Below are positions 25,133 through 49,999 of a stretch of 64,000 nt of DNA, in pieces. The stretch is from contig BRXU01000015.1 in NCBI GenBank assembly GCA_030267565.1, positions 2,789,001 through 2,853,000 of the forward strand, read 5' to 3'. A program made the position numbers and the translations under genes. Every line of letters starts with the position of its first letter. Position 1 is the first letter of the stretch. The stretch is from Pleodorina starrii. Its lineage: Eukaryota > Chlorophyta > Chlorophyceae > Chlamydomonadales > Volvocaceae. The notes below the pieces were generated by a model. That model saw only the letters and a program-made list of their open reading frames with translations, searched no databases and was not told the DNA's origin.

Positions 25133-26310
25133 TGTCACGCCCGATTACCGTACTCGCTGGGTTTCACACACTCTGGATACCAGAACTCCCCCCCCAGCCG
25201 ACAGAAACGGCGGAAGGCGCCGTAAGGGCGGCTGACACACCAGAGCAAGGAAACTGCCCGACTAACGCTAACCCACTGCCAGTCACTAAGCAATAGCAAC
25301 GCAACACCGACATTGGCAAAACGCCAGGCTCACGACAAAGCACGCCAGAAACAACTGCCCCAGACAAATCATGTCCCGCACAGCTCAACCAGACCGAGAA
25401 AAGGTACCTATCTAGAAAGGAAAACCCTGAAGCGCAGACCGGCAAAGCAGAAACAGAGCACCGCCAAGGCAACGAAGGAGACAAACTACACCCAGTGCAC
25501 AGGCTCAACAGGCCTGCACCGGGCAAAAGAAAGGCTGCGGGCTGGACCTACTCAGGTGGCATGCAACAGGTGAACACGGCCGACTGCTGGGATAGGCTAG
25601 CACTCCCTTGGGCCGCCCTCGCCAGCCAGGACTCTCTTCCTGAGGCTCATGCACCAACCGACGGACGTAGCGAAACTCAGCGGCACACCGTGAACGGAAC
25701 ACAGTCAATAGGCTCAGGACTAAGGACTTTTGAGCCATTGCATTCCGTAAACATAATCCAATCCAGGAACTCCTCGGCCCTGCACGTGTGACTCTCGAAG
25801 TCGCTTGCACGGCAATCTGCATATCCCCTGGAAAACCCTGGCCCTGGTAAAACACTATTCAACAGAACATCCCTCAGAAATCCCCTGGAGAACCCTTGTC
25901 CAGCACGGCTGGCAGAAACGGTGCACTAGAATGACACGTCTGGGCAGTGAAACACGGTGCACCCGCGCGGCCGGAATAAAGCCATTCCCGGAAAGCGCCA
26001 CATACAAAAGAAGACCGCCCTATCAGAGGACCAGATGTCTGCGCCTGGAACGCCGCACTCGGGGGAAAACCCTGGCTAGCACGCCCCCCCTGGGTATCAA
26101 GGCCGTACACAAGGGGCCGCCGGTTGTCAAAGCTCTTCACGCTGCCGACTTGCTAAAAGTCAAACCCGTCGGCTATCACGCATTATGCCGTAAGGAGCCG
26201 GCACACATCGCAAGCTACTGACCGCCGCTTATCTGCGGGCACGGGCAGGCTCTCCGTTCGGCCCCCGTGTCACGCCCGATTACCGTACTCGCTGGGTTTC
26301 ACACACTCTG
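25133..26310. mobile_element. 1.18-kb segment bounded by 43-bp direct repeats (possible small LTR-type or deletion-derivative element)
   Basis: 25133-25175 and 26268-26310 are identical 43-bp copies beginning TGTCACGCCCGATTACCG. Within each, a TG...CA-bounded core of 38 bp can be drawn, as in LTR ends. The sequence just inside the left copy (GGATACCAGAACTC), read on the minus strand, resembles a tRNA-Met-type primer binding site, but with an extra base. The interior has no recognised protein. The copies are much shorter than normal LTRs, and no target-site duplication is evident (GAGCA on the left, ACGGT on the right). Could equally be a chance duplication. Confidence 0.4.
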
Positions 26311-28111
26311 ACGGTTGTGGTGTTAAGGTAGAAAGAGAAGGAGGAAAGTGAAGCAATGGCAGCAGATAGGAATATTCCGCCTGCAGCACCAAAGCTGGAA
26401 TAACGGAAAGCCGCCGATGGAACGCCATCAGGTAGCACCATCAGGCTGACGAACTCGCTGCTCCGTAGCCCAATTCATAGACCGGCCAGTAGTCTGACTA
26501 CGAAAAATGTCAGGGTTCCGTTACAAACGAGTAGTGGTCCTCGGTACGCGACTTCCGGGTCTCGTCGTTCCACGGGAGGCCTGGGCTACATTCGCCCAAT
26601 GATCCTAATTCCTCACATGATACTCACTGTCGCGAATCAGGCTACGACTAAGCGTCGAGCAGTCAATCGTGGCGCGAGACGCTGGGACAGCGTCGAAATG
26701 ACCCTTAAGAACCAACAGATCATGACTGCCGTACCAGAAACCAACCACAGGTAAGCAAACCACCAGACTGCCAGGAGATCAACGCAATGGAAATATTCCA
26801 ACCATAAAACACATCTTCCAAACCAACCACATCTCAAGTATGATGCACATCAGCGACCCACAGACCCAGGCGACATTACACCGTAACCTCGCCTTCGACC
26901 TCAGACCAGCGCGCCTGTCCCGCAAATCGAACGAATTCAGTAATCCGTCATGACAAGCAGACCCAGCACGCAGCTAGCGCAGCCGGCGAACAACCCGCCG
27001 GTCGATGGGTCAAATAAACACGCACACCGCGCGCCGACATGGACCCATGCAACCGTTTTGCTGCACATACATGGTCGTTCATATAACCGTGCAATTGTCG
27101 CAGTATCTATGTAGGCCTGGCGGCACTACACAGTACACACCCAACGTCGGTACGTCCAGTTTGCCATTGTTATATATACGCGGCGCGCGCACATGTTGTT
27201 AAAGTTCCAGTCAGTCAAAGTCATCAAGCACGCAGCAGTGTGCATATATAGGTATAATAGGAGATAGAGAGGCTGGTGCGTGCAAAAAGCGCGGAGGGCC
27301 GGCGGGCGCACACCCACATCCATCCCCGCCGCGCCGTCGGTAGCCCGCCGCAGATGTGAGTCGTCGTTTGCCGTCGAAATATCAACATGCCAACATTACT
27401 TCTACCCCAACCAAACGAGAAAATATATTCATCAACGAATGAAGGGTCCAGCGAGAGGTCATATGCACGTACGGACCGACAGCAGTATGTAGTGGTTTGG
27501 CTGCGCCTGGCTGCGCTCGTTCCCCGCCGCGCGACGTGCGTGATGAATGAAACCTCCTTACCTTACTTGGCATGGCGCAACCCGCTATCTAGAGCAACAG
27601 CTAACTAAGGGCACCTGTTATTTAATTTGAGCATCGAACCCTTTCCAACCGTGTCGGCGCAGCCATGAGTCCAACAAGTCATCATCAGTTCAACAAACTG
27701 CAACATCAAGTAAGCCCGAGCGACGACCACGCACCTCGCTACATACAGAGACGGACGGAGACAGGGCACAGGTGCACGAAAACCGCCCTGCTCCAGCAGT
27801 TGTAGATAGTCTCCACGCGCTGCTATAATCCGGTTGTAGGCCACATCGTGCAGGGTGCCGCGGTTTCCAGATCGAACATGCCTTCTAACTAACGCCATCC
27901 GGTGCAAATAATTTGATACCTGATTGTCGTACGGCAATCGAACGGCATCAGCAGGGGTAGCTGGTGGTGCGCGGCGGGCTGCCTGCTCCGCGCCGCATCC
28001 CGGGGATCCTCCAAAACCAGAGTCGGTGGGGGGGGGGCTGTCGACTTCGAGATCAAACAAAGGGGCGCCGTCGTCGGGAAGGCACTGCTGACTATCTAAA
28101 TGACCCACGGG
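26311..28111. other. 3' flank of the giant gene; gene-poor
   Basis: No independent gene supported. The minus-strand frame of the giant gene's last exon stays open for about 165 codons past its TGA, down to 27605, which may be UTR or readthrough (see findings). The remainder (26.3-27.6 kb) shows no domain, RNA or repeat I can name. Confidence 0.4.
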
Positions 28112-40993
<12,882 letters not shown>

Positions 40994-43096
40994 CCCTTAT
41001 AATTGGTAATGAGTTAGCATAATCATATAGCCTTGGTCACGACTCTTTGGGTCCTAATTTGGTACGGGCCGGGCCGGGCCTAAGGGACCTTCACATACAG
41101 ATGCATCCAAATCTATAAATTGGATGGCTTAGAAGTCGTTACTTCAAATTATTTTTTGCCGCTATCTATTTGCTCGATAGATGAAGAAGTTGTGCTCGAT
41201 AGATGGCTCGCTCGTACGCTTGACGGGGAAGGACGGGGAGGTTAGATGAGGTGAGATGGCGCCTTATTCACCTTGGCTAAAATCACTCGGCTCTGTATAA
41301 CAATATTAATTTATTCTCTATCTGTCAAACTTTGGAATGACTGCCATTTGCAAGTGCCGGCAAGTGCCAGCAGTTTTGAAGTAACGCAGGCCTACTACTG
41401 CGAACAGTGGCACGTATGAATACAACACCGCATAAGAAGATAGTTTATGTTGTTATGTATGGCAGGTATGGCAGGTTAAGTAGGCCTCGAATCACGCCGC
41501 CTGTTTGCCGAAGGATGCCGACGCTGCAAGCACATGGCAGGCGTCAGAATAGTATCGAAATAGGACTTGTATATATTTTTTGACATAATATACACAATGT
41601 CATACAAGCACAATGTCTGCCAGTATCATGTGCGGTTGCCAAATATACATTATTCTTGCCGCTTTGTGGCGTTATCCGCTCGCTCTGCACGCTTCGGCGG
41701 CGTGATGCGCTAAGTAACCTCAAACACCTACAAATGGATGGCCTGTGGCAAATCGAGCTTGTGACATGATAAAAACACCCGAAGCGTAAACATGTCGAGG
41801 ACAGGTATCGGCGCAATACGGCGTACTTGCTCCGGCCCCTTTGCGCTTTCCTTTCCTCGCTTGAATGGCGAGGACGCATAGAGCCGCCGCACCGCTGTGT
41901 CCACCGTTCTACAGAGCTATGAAGGCCTGTGAAGGAAGGGCAGCCTAAACAGCCGGGCCAACACAGTCAAACAATAGGCAACAATTGAAGCTTGTGTTGC
42001 CCGGGGTCCCCGGCTTCCCCGGCTTTACGTACAACTGATTCCCTTAATGCTTCCGTGGCTAACGCAGACACCCATGTAGGTATGTACGGTACCGTTCGCA
42101 GTATTTATTTCGCCCTTTTTAAATGACGGAACCCGGCGGCCCATCGCACGAAACAGACACGCACGCGTGCGCACACACAGCCCACACTTCAGCCCTGCAG
42201 CACGCCGCCGGCCCATCCGCTGCGCCAGCGACCGTCGCGGTCTCGTGGATGCTCCGAAACCCCGCACCCCGACCTGAAACCCTTGAAATCCACCCCTGCG
42301 TCCCAAACCGTGATCTCAAGCCCCCCCCCAGCATACCAACTGCATCCCAGCATACCAACACCTTCCACACGCACCATGCTCCTGATCGAAGCCTACTATA
42401 CCTTGACGCACCACTAGCTACGTAGGGTCCGGAGCCTACCACTGTAACAACAACAAAAACACGACCACCCGGGAAATTTGGTTTCCGCAGCGCGTACGAG
42501 TGCACGGCCCACACTGCCTTCGCAACACCCCTCCCCCCAACACACATACACACACACGCAAACGCCAACTCCTCCTCGCGGCCCCAGCTCGACTGACTCG
42601 AGCGCCCCAATCAAATAGCAAAAAGCGTAAAAGCCCCAACATGCGTGCGTGCGTGTGCGGTATGTCGTACCGGTATGTGTGGTGACCAAACTGCGGCCGA
42701 TGAGCGCCAGCCCCCAATGCCCATAGCGGCACGTGCTCTCGCTTGCTCGCCGCCACTTCCCACTTCCCAACCCAACGACCACCAACGTCCACTTGCTGCT
42801 AAGTCCGACAGATAGCGGCGACTGCCCTCCACTCCCACACACACACGCACACACGCACGCACGCACACACGCGCGCGAGAGGGTTCGCTCCAAGCACGCA
42901 AAGGCACACACGCTCGCTGTGGCAGCGGTGGCGGCGGGAAAAGAAAGGGAGCCCGCGCTGGCCCGCCCGCCCCCCTATGCGCATAGGCAACAGCAGGCAG
43001 CAGCGAGCGGGCCGCAAGGGGCTCGCTGTGCGTTCTGGCACTCCGGCGTGAAAACCTGCCCACGCGCTTCATTCGCTGTGCGTTATTGCAGCAGCA

Positions 43097-43130
<34 letters not shown>

Positions 43131-44369
43131 CAGGAACAGCAATAACAGAAGCAACAACCGACAGCTACATACAACAGCAACTTGGACAACCTTGCTTGCA
43201 TGATTTGAAAACGGTATCCTCCTACCTCCTACCTTCTACCGCCTGTCTGTCGTGAGACATCGTACCTCTGCTGTCTACATGAGGCCTTACGAATGTGCCG
43301 CCGACGATGCGCCTGCCGTACAGGACAGAAGAGAACGCCGTACAGGACAGGACAGAACAGAACGCCCCTCGGGGAGCAGACAGACGCGCTCGCTCCACCT
43401 CCCCTCTCCCCTCCCTTCATTCTGCAACACGCGGAAACGCAGTGCGTGTTGCTGTCCGTCCACGGACCTTGGCCGACACAAAACAGCATGCGAAAGTGAA
43501 AGTGAAAGCGAAAGCACAAAACCGACAACGATCTCCAGTACGATGGGGCAAAGCGACAACGAACAAACAGCATAAACACATCTTTTACTTCCTCTCCGTT
43601 CACCGTTCACGCGCGGGCTCCGGCGCATCCGTGGATAAAACCCCAGGAGGCGAACCGCACAAACAAGAAGCGCACATTCAACTTTCAATAAAAATTTCGC
43701 GATCATCAGCGCCATTGGGCCCCCCTCCCCCGTGCGCTTGCGACGAGCAACCTTGAAATCCGATGCCAGGCCGGCAAAGTCATTCATCCACACTTGCACT
43801 AACGTCCACAACAAACAGCATTACTCAGCAACAATGCAACGGCAATACTACGAAATTGTAATTTACGACGAAAACAGTAGTCCTTTTTGTCAGTTTCGTC
43901 CATTCCGCTCCGAATCCGAGTGGTCCGAACGCAGGTCGTACATATGTACTCCGCGGTCCGCGCCCAGCAACACAACCCCATAATCCTACAAAACCATAAA
44001 ACAACACCTACCGGTCAGCAACAACAGTTATAAACAAGCTTCCGAATACGAAAAGCTCACGAGCGTGTTCGGTTCCCTCACCTGCAAACCTTCTCATCTT
44101 CCAACAATCCAGGCAGGCTCCCCCTGGACCCGCCAGTTTCCCGCCAAATTCCCGAGCCATATCTACATGACCAGCCTTCCCGCCTGAACCACCCTCGCCT
44201 ACATGGAAACATCAATACCTCTCCGCCTTCATTTTTAAAATTGACGACCTCAAGCCGCTTCCCGAAGGCTCAGTTACCGTATCTTCTTGCAACACTCCAG
44301 CCGCCACAGCTAGCAGCACGCTTACTTCGCCCCCTTCCGCCGCCGTCACAGAGCTAGCTAGCTAGCTAC
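40994..44369. other. Gene-poor interval with simple repeats
   Basis: The first part is AT-richer and should hold the promoter of the giant gene. CA/CG-rich tracts occur at 42833-42880 and a CAG tract at about 43086-43145. No gene supported. Confidence 0.4.
43086..43145. repeat. (CAG)n microsatellite
   Basis: About 16 interrupted GCA/CAG units followed by AAC-containing variants; no coding context supported. Confidence 0.8.
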
Positions 44370-45817
44370 TTAGCTGACAGCGGGGTTCGGGCCGCCCCGC
44401 GCGGCGGCTCCTGCCCATTCGGCGATGGAGGCGACGGCGGCGGCGGCCGCACTTGCCAGCATCATTGGCGCTCCGAAACCACACATACCAGGCACACCAC
44501 ACCACCCCCACACGGTCACCTCGCCCCGCCGCCGCCGCCGCACCCCTATTCCCGCGCTGCGGCCTGCCTCCGCTGCAGCTGTTGTCCCCTGCCGCCCTCC
44601 TGGCACTTGCGACCCGCCCCGTCGGAAAGGGGAACCGAGCAAGCGCTTGCGGCCACCAGCCCGACCTGCTCATCGCGCATGACGTGCAACTCCCGTACGA
44701 TTTCCAGCAGTACCGGGTGTACGGCAGGCGCTGCCTCATCATCAAGCGGCGACGTCAGGACCGCCTCGTTACCTCCGCCCGCCGCGGCCGCGGCAGCGGC
44801 CGCGGCGGCGGCGGCGGCGGCGCGTTTAGCGCGTTGGGCCTCTGGGGTTTTCCCCTCCGCACCCGTCGCGGCGCCGACCGCGGCGGTGGGGCCGGCGATC
44901 CCGCCGCACAAGTCCAGGAGGAGGTGCAGCGGCCAGCTGCCACTGCTGCTGCTGCTGTTGCTGTTGCCGCCGCTGCTACTGTTGCCGAAGCTGCTATTGC
45001 CAGCGGACTGCGGCAGTCGACGAGGCCGCCCGCCGTGCATGGTGCCCTCGAGCGGGTCCCGGCGGGACACGCCGCCGCGGGCTGCTGCCGGGGCCACCAA
45101 TTGGTGGTGGGACTGCGGGCTGCTGTCACCGCTTGTTCCGGTGCTCGAGCACGCGGTCAAGCCTGATAGATGCCAGGAAGATAGAAAGGGAAGCGGGGCT
45201 CGTCAGCAGCAGGCGATACCAGCCATCAGGTGTGGTGCGGTGCAGTGTGGTGTGATGCGGTGCAAAAAGGTGCAGCGGAGCCTCCGTACGTGCTGCGGGG
45301 CCGATCAACAAGTCAGTCGGAATACGGTACCCAAGCCGAGCCGAACGTTTCTTTATGTCGGAGGACGTGTCGCATACGCCCAGAGGGGCACCGAAGCGGG
45401 CGCGGCGGCGTGCGGGGTGGCAGGGACAGAGGGGATGGGATGGGATGGGAACATGGGATGGGATGGAACGGGTTGGCTTCGTTCGCCAGTTTGAGACCCA
45501 CCGGGCAGCGGTGGGCAGGCGCAAAGCGGCGAGGAGCAGCTTGGGCAGCAGCTGCCGAGGTGGCAAGCGGTGGCACCATCATCGTCGCTGCTCGTGAGCG
45601 CGGGGCTGCTGCCCGCGACCTGCAGTCGCGGCAGCAGCGCTGCTAGGGAGCAGCCGTGCTTCAGGTCGGGCGAGCCATCCCTGACCAAGGATGGCGACGA
45701 AGGCGACGGCGCGTCCACGCTTTCCCGCTCCGGCGACATACTTGCGTTGTCTGGAAGTGATGCTGATGCCACCGAGGATGAGGCTGCTGCGGGCGGGTTC
45801 GCCCCGGACTTGGCCAT
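44370..45817 (-). CDS. Ser/Ala-rich protein, unknown family; paralogue of the 22.7-kb pseudogene
   Basis: Exon 1 (45817-45502) starts at ATG with MAKSGANPPAAASSSVASAS; exon 2 is 45162-44666. The junction is GT-AG with phase 1 kept (105 codons plus 1 nt; 2 nt plus 165 codons). Features are an acidic SSDDDGA patch, a Cys-rich stretch (CHLGSCCPSCSSPLCACPPL, about residues 84-103), Gly/Asn/Ser repeats, the conserved GSWPLHLLLDLCGG and a helix HPVLLEIVRELHVMRDEQ. The 3' exon is uncertain: a frame ending at 44370 (GAPMMLASAAAAAVASIAEW then a short tail) is plausible, but no acceptor could be fixed. No known domain. The leucine-rich conserved helix is the only part also kept in the other copy. Confidence 0.5.
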
Positions 45818-46300
45818 GCTATTGGAGCTTGCTTCAAACAGCTGCGGCGACCGGACGGGCCACTTCGGCGCGTCTCTTTCGCGAGATACCTACAAATATT
45901 TAGCGGTTAAATATTGAAGGCGGCACGAGTCGAGCGCAGCGACTCCTTGATCGGTCGCGGTCAGGGCCAATGCCGACTGGGCAGTAGATTTACGGTATGC
46001 TAGATGCCGAAAACAGCGCCTGTGACACAGGCCCGCTCGCTTGTGTTTGATGCCCAAGCTCGTGAACTACATCCACATGTCCTGCCCGCTGTGGCGCACC
46101 TACAGCGCCCAGCACGTGCGTGTCATCCAGGCCACGATGTGACAACCTGAGCGTCTTCAAAAGGGAACTTACTGAAGATATCGATAATTTTGATTGACGT
46201 GGTGACTTTCACCTTCCGGAATGGGCCCTTGCGTAAGTGTGGTAATATTGTTAGTAGTAACCGCGACGTGCGTCCCTTCAGTATAATACCGACCGCATTT
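45818..46300. other. Intergenic
   Basis: Upstream of the minus-strand Ser/Ala-rich gene. A short plus-strand ORF of 31 codons (about 46049-46141, MPKLVNYIHMSCPLWRTYSA start) looks protein-like but is isolated; it may be a gene remnant. Confidence 0.3.
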
Positions 46301-46786
46301 TTCAGAGCGCATTTCTAGGCATTTGCAACGAATTTACCCAATGCCGGGCCACCTTAGATTGGCAAAATACACGAGGCTTAGTCATGCGTACGTCCGATCG
46401 GTCGCTTGACTGCTTAAACGACACTCCTTCCAACCGTACATGACTAACGTGGTTGGGCGGCACCGTCCAGGGCACGATCTTGCCGCCAGCCAACTGGTTT
46501 GGTTATCCTTGGTACCAGCGCCAGTTGCCAGCTTTCACGCCAAACCATACCGCGCCCACGCGGCCGGGTGTCGTCCTTGCCCCGCCCCTCCCCCCTTTAC
46601 TCCCCCCCCTTTTTCCCGCCCTCCCCTGCCTTCCTCTTCCCCTCCCCATAATCACCGCGCCCGGGCCCCCCCCCTCCCCCACCGAACTTCCCCGCCGGTT
46701 CTGACTGGCTCACCCCTCGGTGGGCTGGGTTGGGGCCCCCAGGAGGCGCCACAGTCCCTCGCTGATGGCTCGCTCTCATTTGCCCG

Positions 46787-47690
46787 TCAGCGTCTCGCTT
46801 TTCCCCCTGCCGTATCCCGCTCGTCCTTCCGCTCCCCCCACACCTCCCAGCCCCCCTTGCCCGGCCTGTACCATAGCTCGGCCTCCTCGGCCCCCCAGGA
46901 CGCCACTGGTCCGAAGTAGGCCGAAGCCGAAAACCTCTCCACCCGGTACACCACAAGGCCGCCGTCCGGCCCGTGCTCCCACGCCCGGATGCGGACCCAT
47001 CGTGCGGAACCAAACGCGGCCGTCTGCAGCTGGTAGCTGTCCCGGGTCTCCCTGCCCGCGGCGCCCCTCTCCTCCACCTGTCGGGGTATTTGCACATTGT
47101 TCGGGAATGTCACATCGGGCTTGAGCCGTGGCACAGGTACCGCGGGCTGGTTTCGCCGAGCCCCTGGGCCTTCGCGGCGACCCATTCCTCCGTCTCCCGC
47201 TCCTGGAAGCATACACACTCCAACAGCTCCGGGGCCGCGAGTCCCGTCCACGGCACGTACATGCGGAGCAAGGTGGCCTCCACCCCACCATCACGTGTCT
47301 CCGTCTCTCCTACCATTGCCCGCAGGTACCCATCCCACGTCACCCACGCCCACGTCACCCCTTCTCGGTGCAGCCTGTCCACCACGATGGGGTTCCTGTA
47401 CTCACACCACTGCCGCGTGCCCCCCGGGATCGGCATGCAGAACCATGCCCCTGTATGGCCTCGCATGAGTTCCAGGGCGCGCCCCGCCTGTCCTGGCCCG
47501 CCCCATGCCGGCGATTCCGGGGTGGTGGGGCTCCCCGGCGGCGACGCGAAACCCCCACTCCCGGCGGTGCTCCCCGGCGGCGTCGACTCGTTGCGATCCA
47601 TGGCCCCCGCTCCGGCCACGCCACACAGCAGTAACGCCACCAGCAGCCTCCGCCCGACCCCCTGTGGGGTGGGTGTTGGGGGCGGGCGTG
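46787..47690 (-). pseudogene. Unknown ORF downstream of pol, one frameshift
   Basis: A protein-like reading begins near 47690 with GVGRRLLVALLLCGVAGAGA, which resembles a signal peptide, and continues to about 47110 (GHTGAWFCMPIPGGTRQWCE; ATLLRMYVPWTGLAAPELLE). Around 47130 the reading continues in another frame (VPRLKPDVTFPNNVQIPRQV to WYRPGKGGWEVWG, stop near 46787). No family recognised. The position 3' of the RNase H region suggests it belongs to the retroelement, but a captured host gene is possible. Confidence 0.45.
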
Positions 47691-48066
47691 TCTGGTCCCT
47701 GTATGTCTGTCCGTGGGTGGTGTGTATGCCGTGTTGGGCAAACCTATCCTTCTCACCGGATTGGGGCGACGACCCCTTCCCCCTCTCCCTCCCCCGCCCT
47801 TATCGGGCCGCTTAGGGATACCCGCCTCTGCACCCGGCCTCTTCAGGGCTCGCACGGTTCACTGGGGTGGCGGGCACGGTGCACCGCCCCCCCCAAGCCC
47901 CCCCCCAGCTGATGTATAGCGCCTGGATGTGGTAGCGTGGCGCCCGTGGAGCCCGGCCTCCGGCGTTCGGCACTTGCGGCCCCGGGATGCACAAGTCTTC
48001 CCAGTGGGGCAGCTCCCCGGACGCGCGGGTGGGCTGCCACCCACCAACGGGGCCACCCGGACGCGA

Positions 48067-49166
48067 TTAGCAGGCAGTCCGGCCTCTCCCTTGGCGGATC
48101 TTGGCAACCACCCTCCTATCTGGTCGAAAGGCGGGTTGAATGAACCGCAGCGGCTTCGGCCCCGCCTGCCGTGCCCCCCAGTCCTGCGTGAAGGCGTCCA
48201 CCCCCAAGGTACCGGGGCGCCAGTGCTGGGAGTAGAAGGCGCCGGGCACCTTGGTGCAGTAGGAATCCGCGAAGACATCCAGGCTGGGCCGTCGGTCGGT
48301 CAGGGAGCCCAGTCGCTGCAGCAGGTCGAGGTATGCTTGCTGGTTCAGAGCCCAGTGTAAGCCGTCCCCATAATTGCTCAGCACGTCTGCCAGCCGCCGG
48401 TTCTCTTCCGTGCGCGGGAACCAGGCTACCTCCCCTCCGTGTTCGGATCTGTGCGCAGGCAGTAGATTTCGTCCACCGGGTCAGTCTCCCGCGTCCTTCA
48501 CGCCCGTGGTGCAGAAGGCCGCCGCCTGGCTGTCGGTCTGGTACTGCAGCCGGCGGCCCGCTAGCAGTGTCGGTGTGCGGCCTTGCAGCCAGCATACGGT
48601 GTGCCGGAGGGTCCCCAGCTCGCGGGCCGTACTGCTGAAGGCGTCCGCCAAGGCCCACCGCATCTCCTACGGGCTGAACGGGGCCCGCATCGTTTCCGCC
48701 AATTGCCATCCGGCAGGACAGGCCCGTAGTCCCTATCGGGGTGTCGCCCGCCAACCGCAGCTGCACGCTGGGCCCCTTGGCCCAGCTGTGGGCCAAGGGT
48801 TTCCGTGCGGTGTGGATCTGGCAGGTTGGTGACCGCCCGGACGCTAGGTGGGGCCAGCAGTACGCCTGGCCGTTCCATTCCATGTCGAGGTACATGCTGG
48901 GGTGGGTTGATAGCTGCCCGGAGCCCGACTTGCCGTCCGTCACATACGTGAAAGGGCGTGGGGTACTCTGTGAATGGCCGTAGTGACTCGTATTTCAGGG
49001 GCCGGTGGCGCAGTAATTTCAGGGACCGGTGGCGCGGGGACGCGTCGAGGTACGTGGGGTTCGCGCGGAAGCGCTGCTTCTTCTCGTTCGTCGCCACCTG
49101 GATCCCGTTGACCAACGTGGGCTGCTCTGGGAAGTCCCATTTGCGTATGGCCCCTTGCCGTAGCAT
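48067..49166 (-). pseudogene. Frameshifted reverse transcriptase-RNase H
   Basis: Contiguous RT and RNase H motifs are split over at least three frames. The usual YADD-type catalytic box was not found in a readable frame. The RNase H acidic residues in QTDSQAA and DVFADS remain. Part of the retroelement above. Confidence 0.6.
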
Positions 49167-49999
49167 CCCCCAATTTCCCGTGTCGCGAAGTCCGCCTCCG
49201 GGTAGCGCTCAGGCACTGCGCGCCGCTGCATCTGCCGTACTATCTCAAGTTTGCGGGCCTGCTGTGGGGCGTGCTGCTGCCCGGGCGTGTACCCCCCCCT
49301 CGAAAGTCACGCTTAATGCCTTCCGTCCCCATGTGTGGGATGCGCTGCCCTGTGCTGCTCAACTCCCTTGGGCTGGTTACCCGAAGGAACCCTTTCACGA
49401 TCGGCGCGTGCCTCAGGAGTCGTCCCGCCCGGAAAAGCGCCGTGGGCTGCTGCTTAAACTGTTCATCCGGGGTGCAGTCGCGCGCTTCTGTGGAGCCGAG
49501 CCTCTCGAACATTTGCAGCGCCACACAAAGCTGGTCCAAGGCGGGGAGTGCGGGGTCATTCCTCCGGGGTGGATACTGCTTACACTCTGGGACGACCGTC
49601 CCTGGGAGCCAAGCGGCGCCTTCCTCCTTATCCAACATCGGGCCCTCGGCCGGGTCCCGCCCGTCGGCCCACAACTCGCCTTCCCGCTCAGGGTTTCCCC
49701 TGCCAACCCGCTCCCCTTCCCGCCCAGGCGCTCTCCTCCCCCCCCCCCAGCCTGCGAGAGTCTGTAAGGGGGGCGGCACCCCGCTCAGCCCTCCGAGGGT
49801 CTCCCTCCATTGTCACCCGCCCGACCACCTGCGGGCGCTTCCCCGTCCTACGCAGGTTTCCGACCCGGGAACCTCCGCTTTCCCGCCTTGCCCTCACGGC
49901 GCCTCCTCCCTTCCCTCGTCTTGACCCTGTTTCCCCGTTCCGTCATTAGCCCGCTCTCCCGTCTCTCCTGCCCTTGCAGCCGGACCCCCCCCCCCAACG

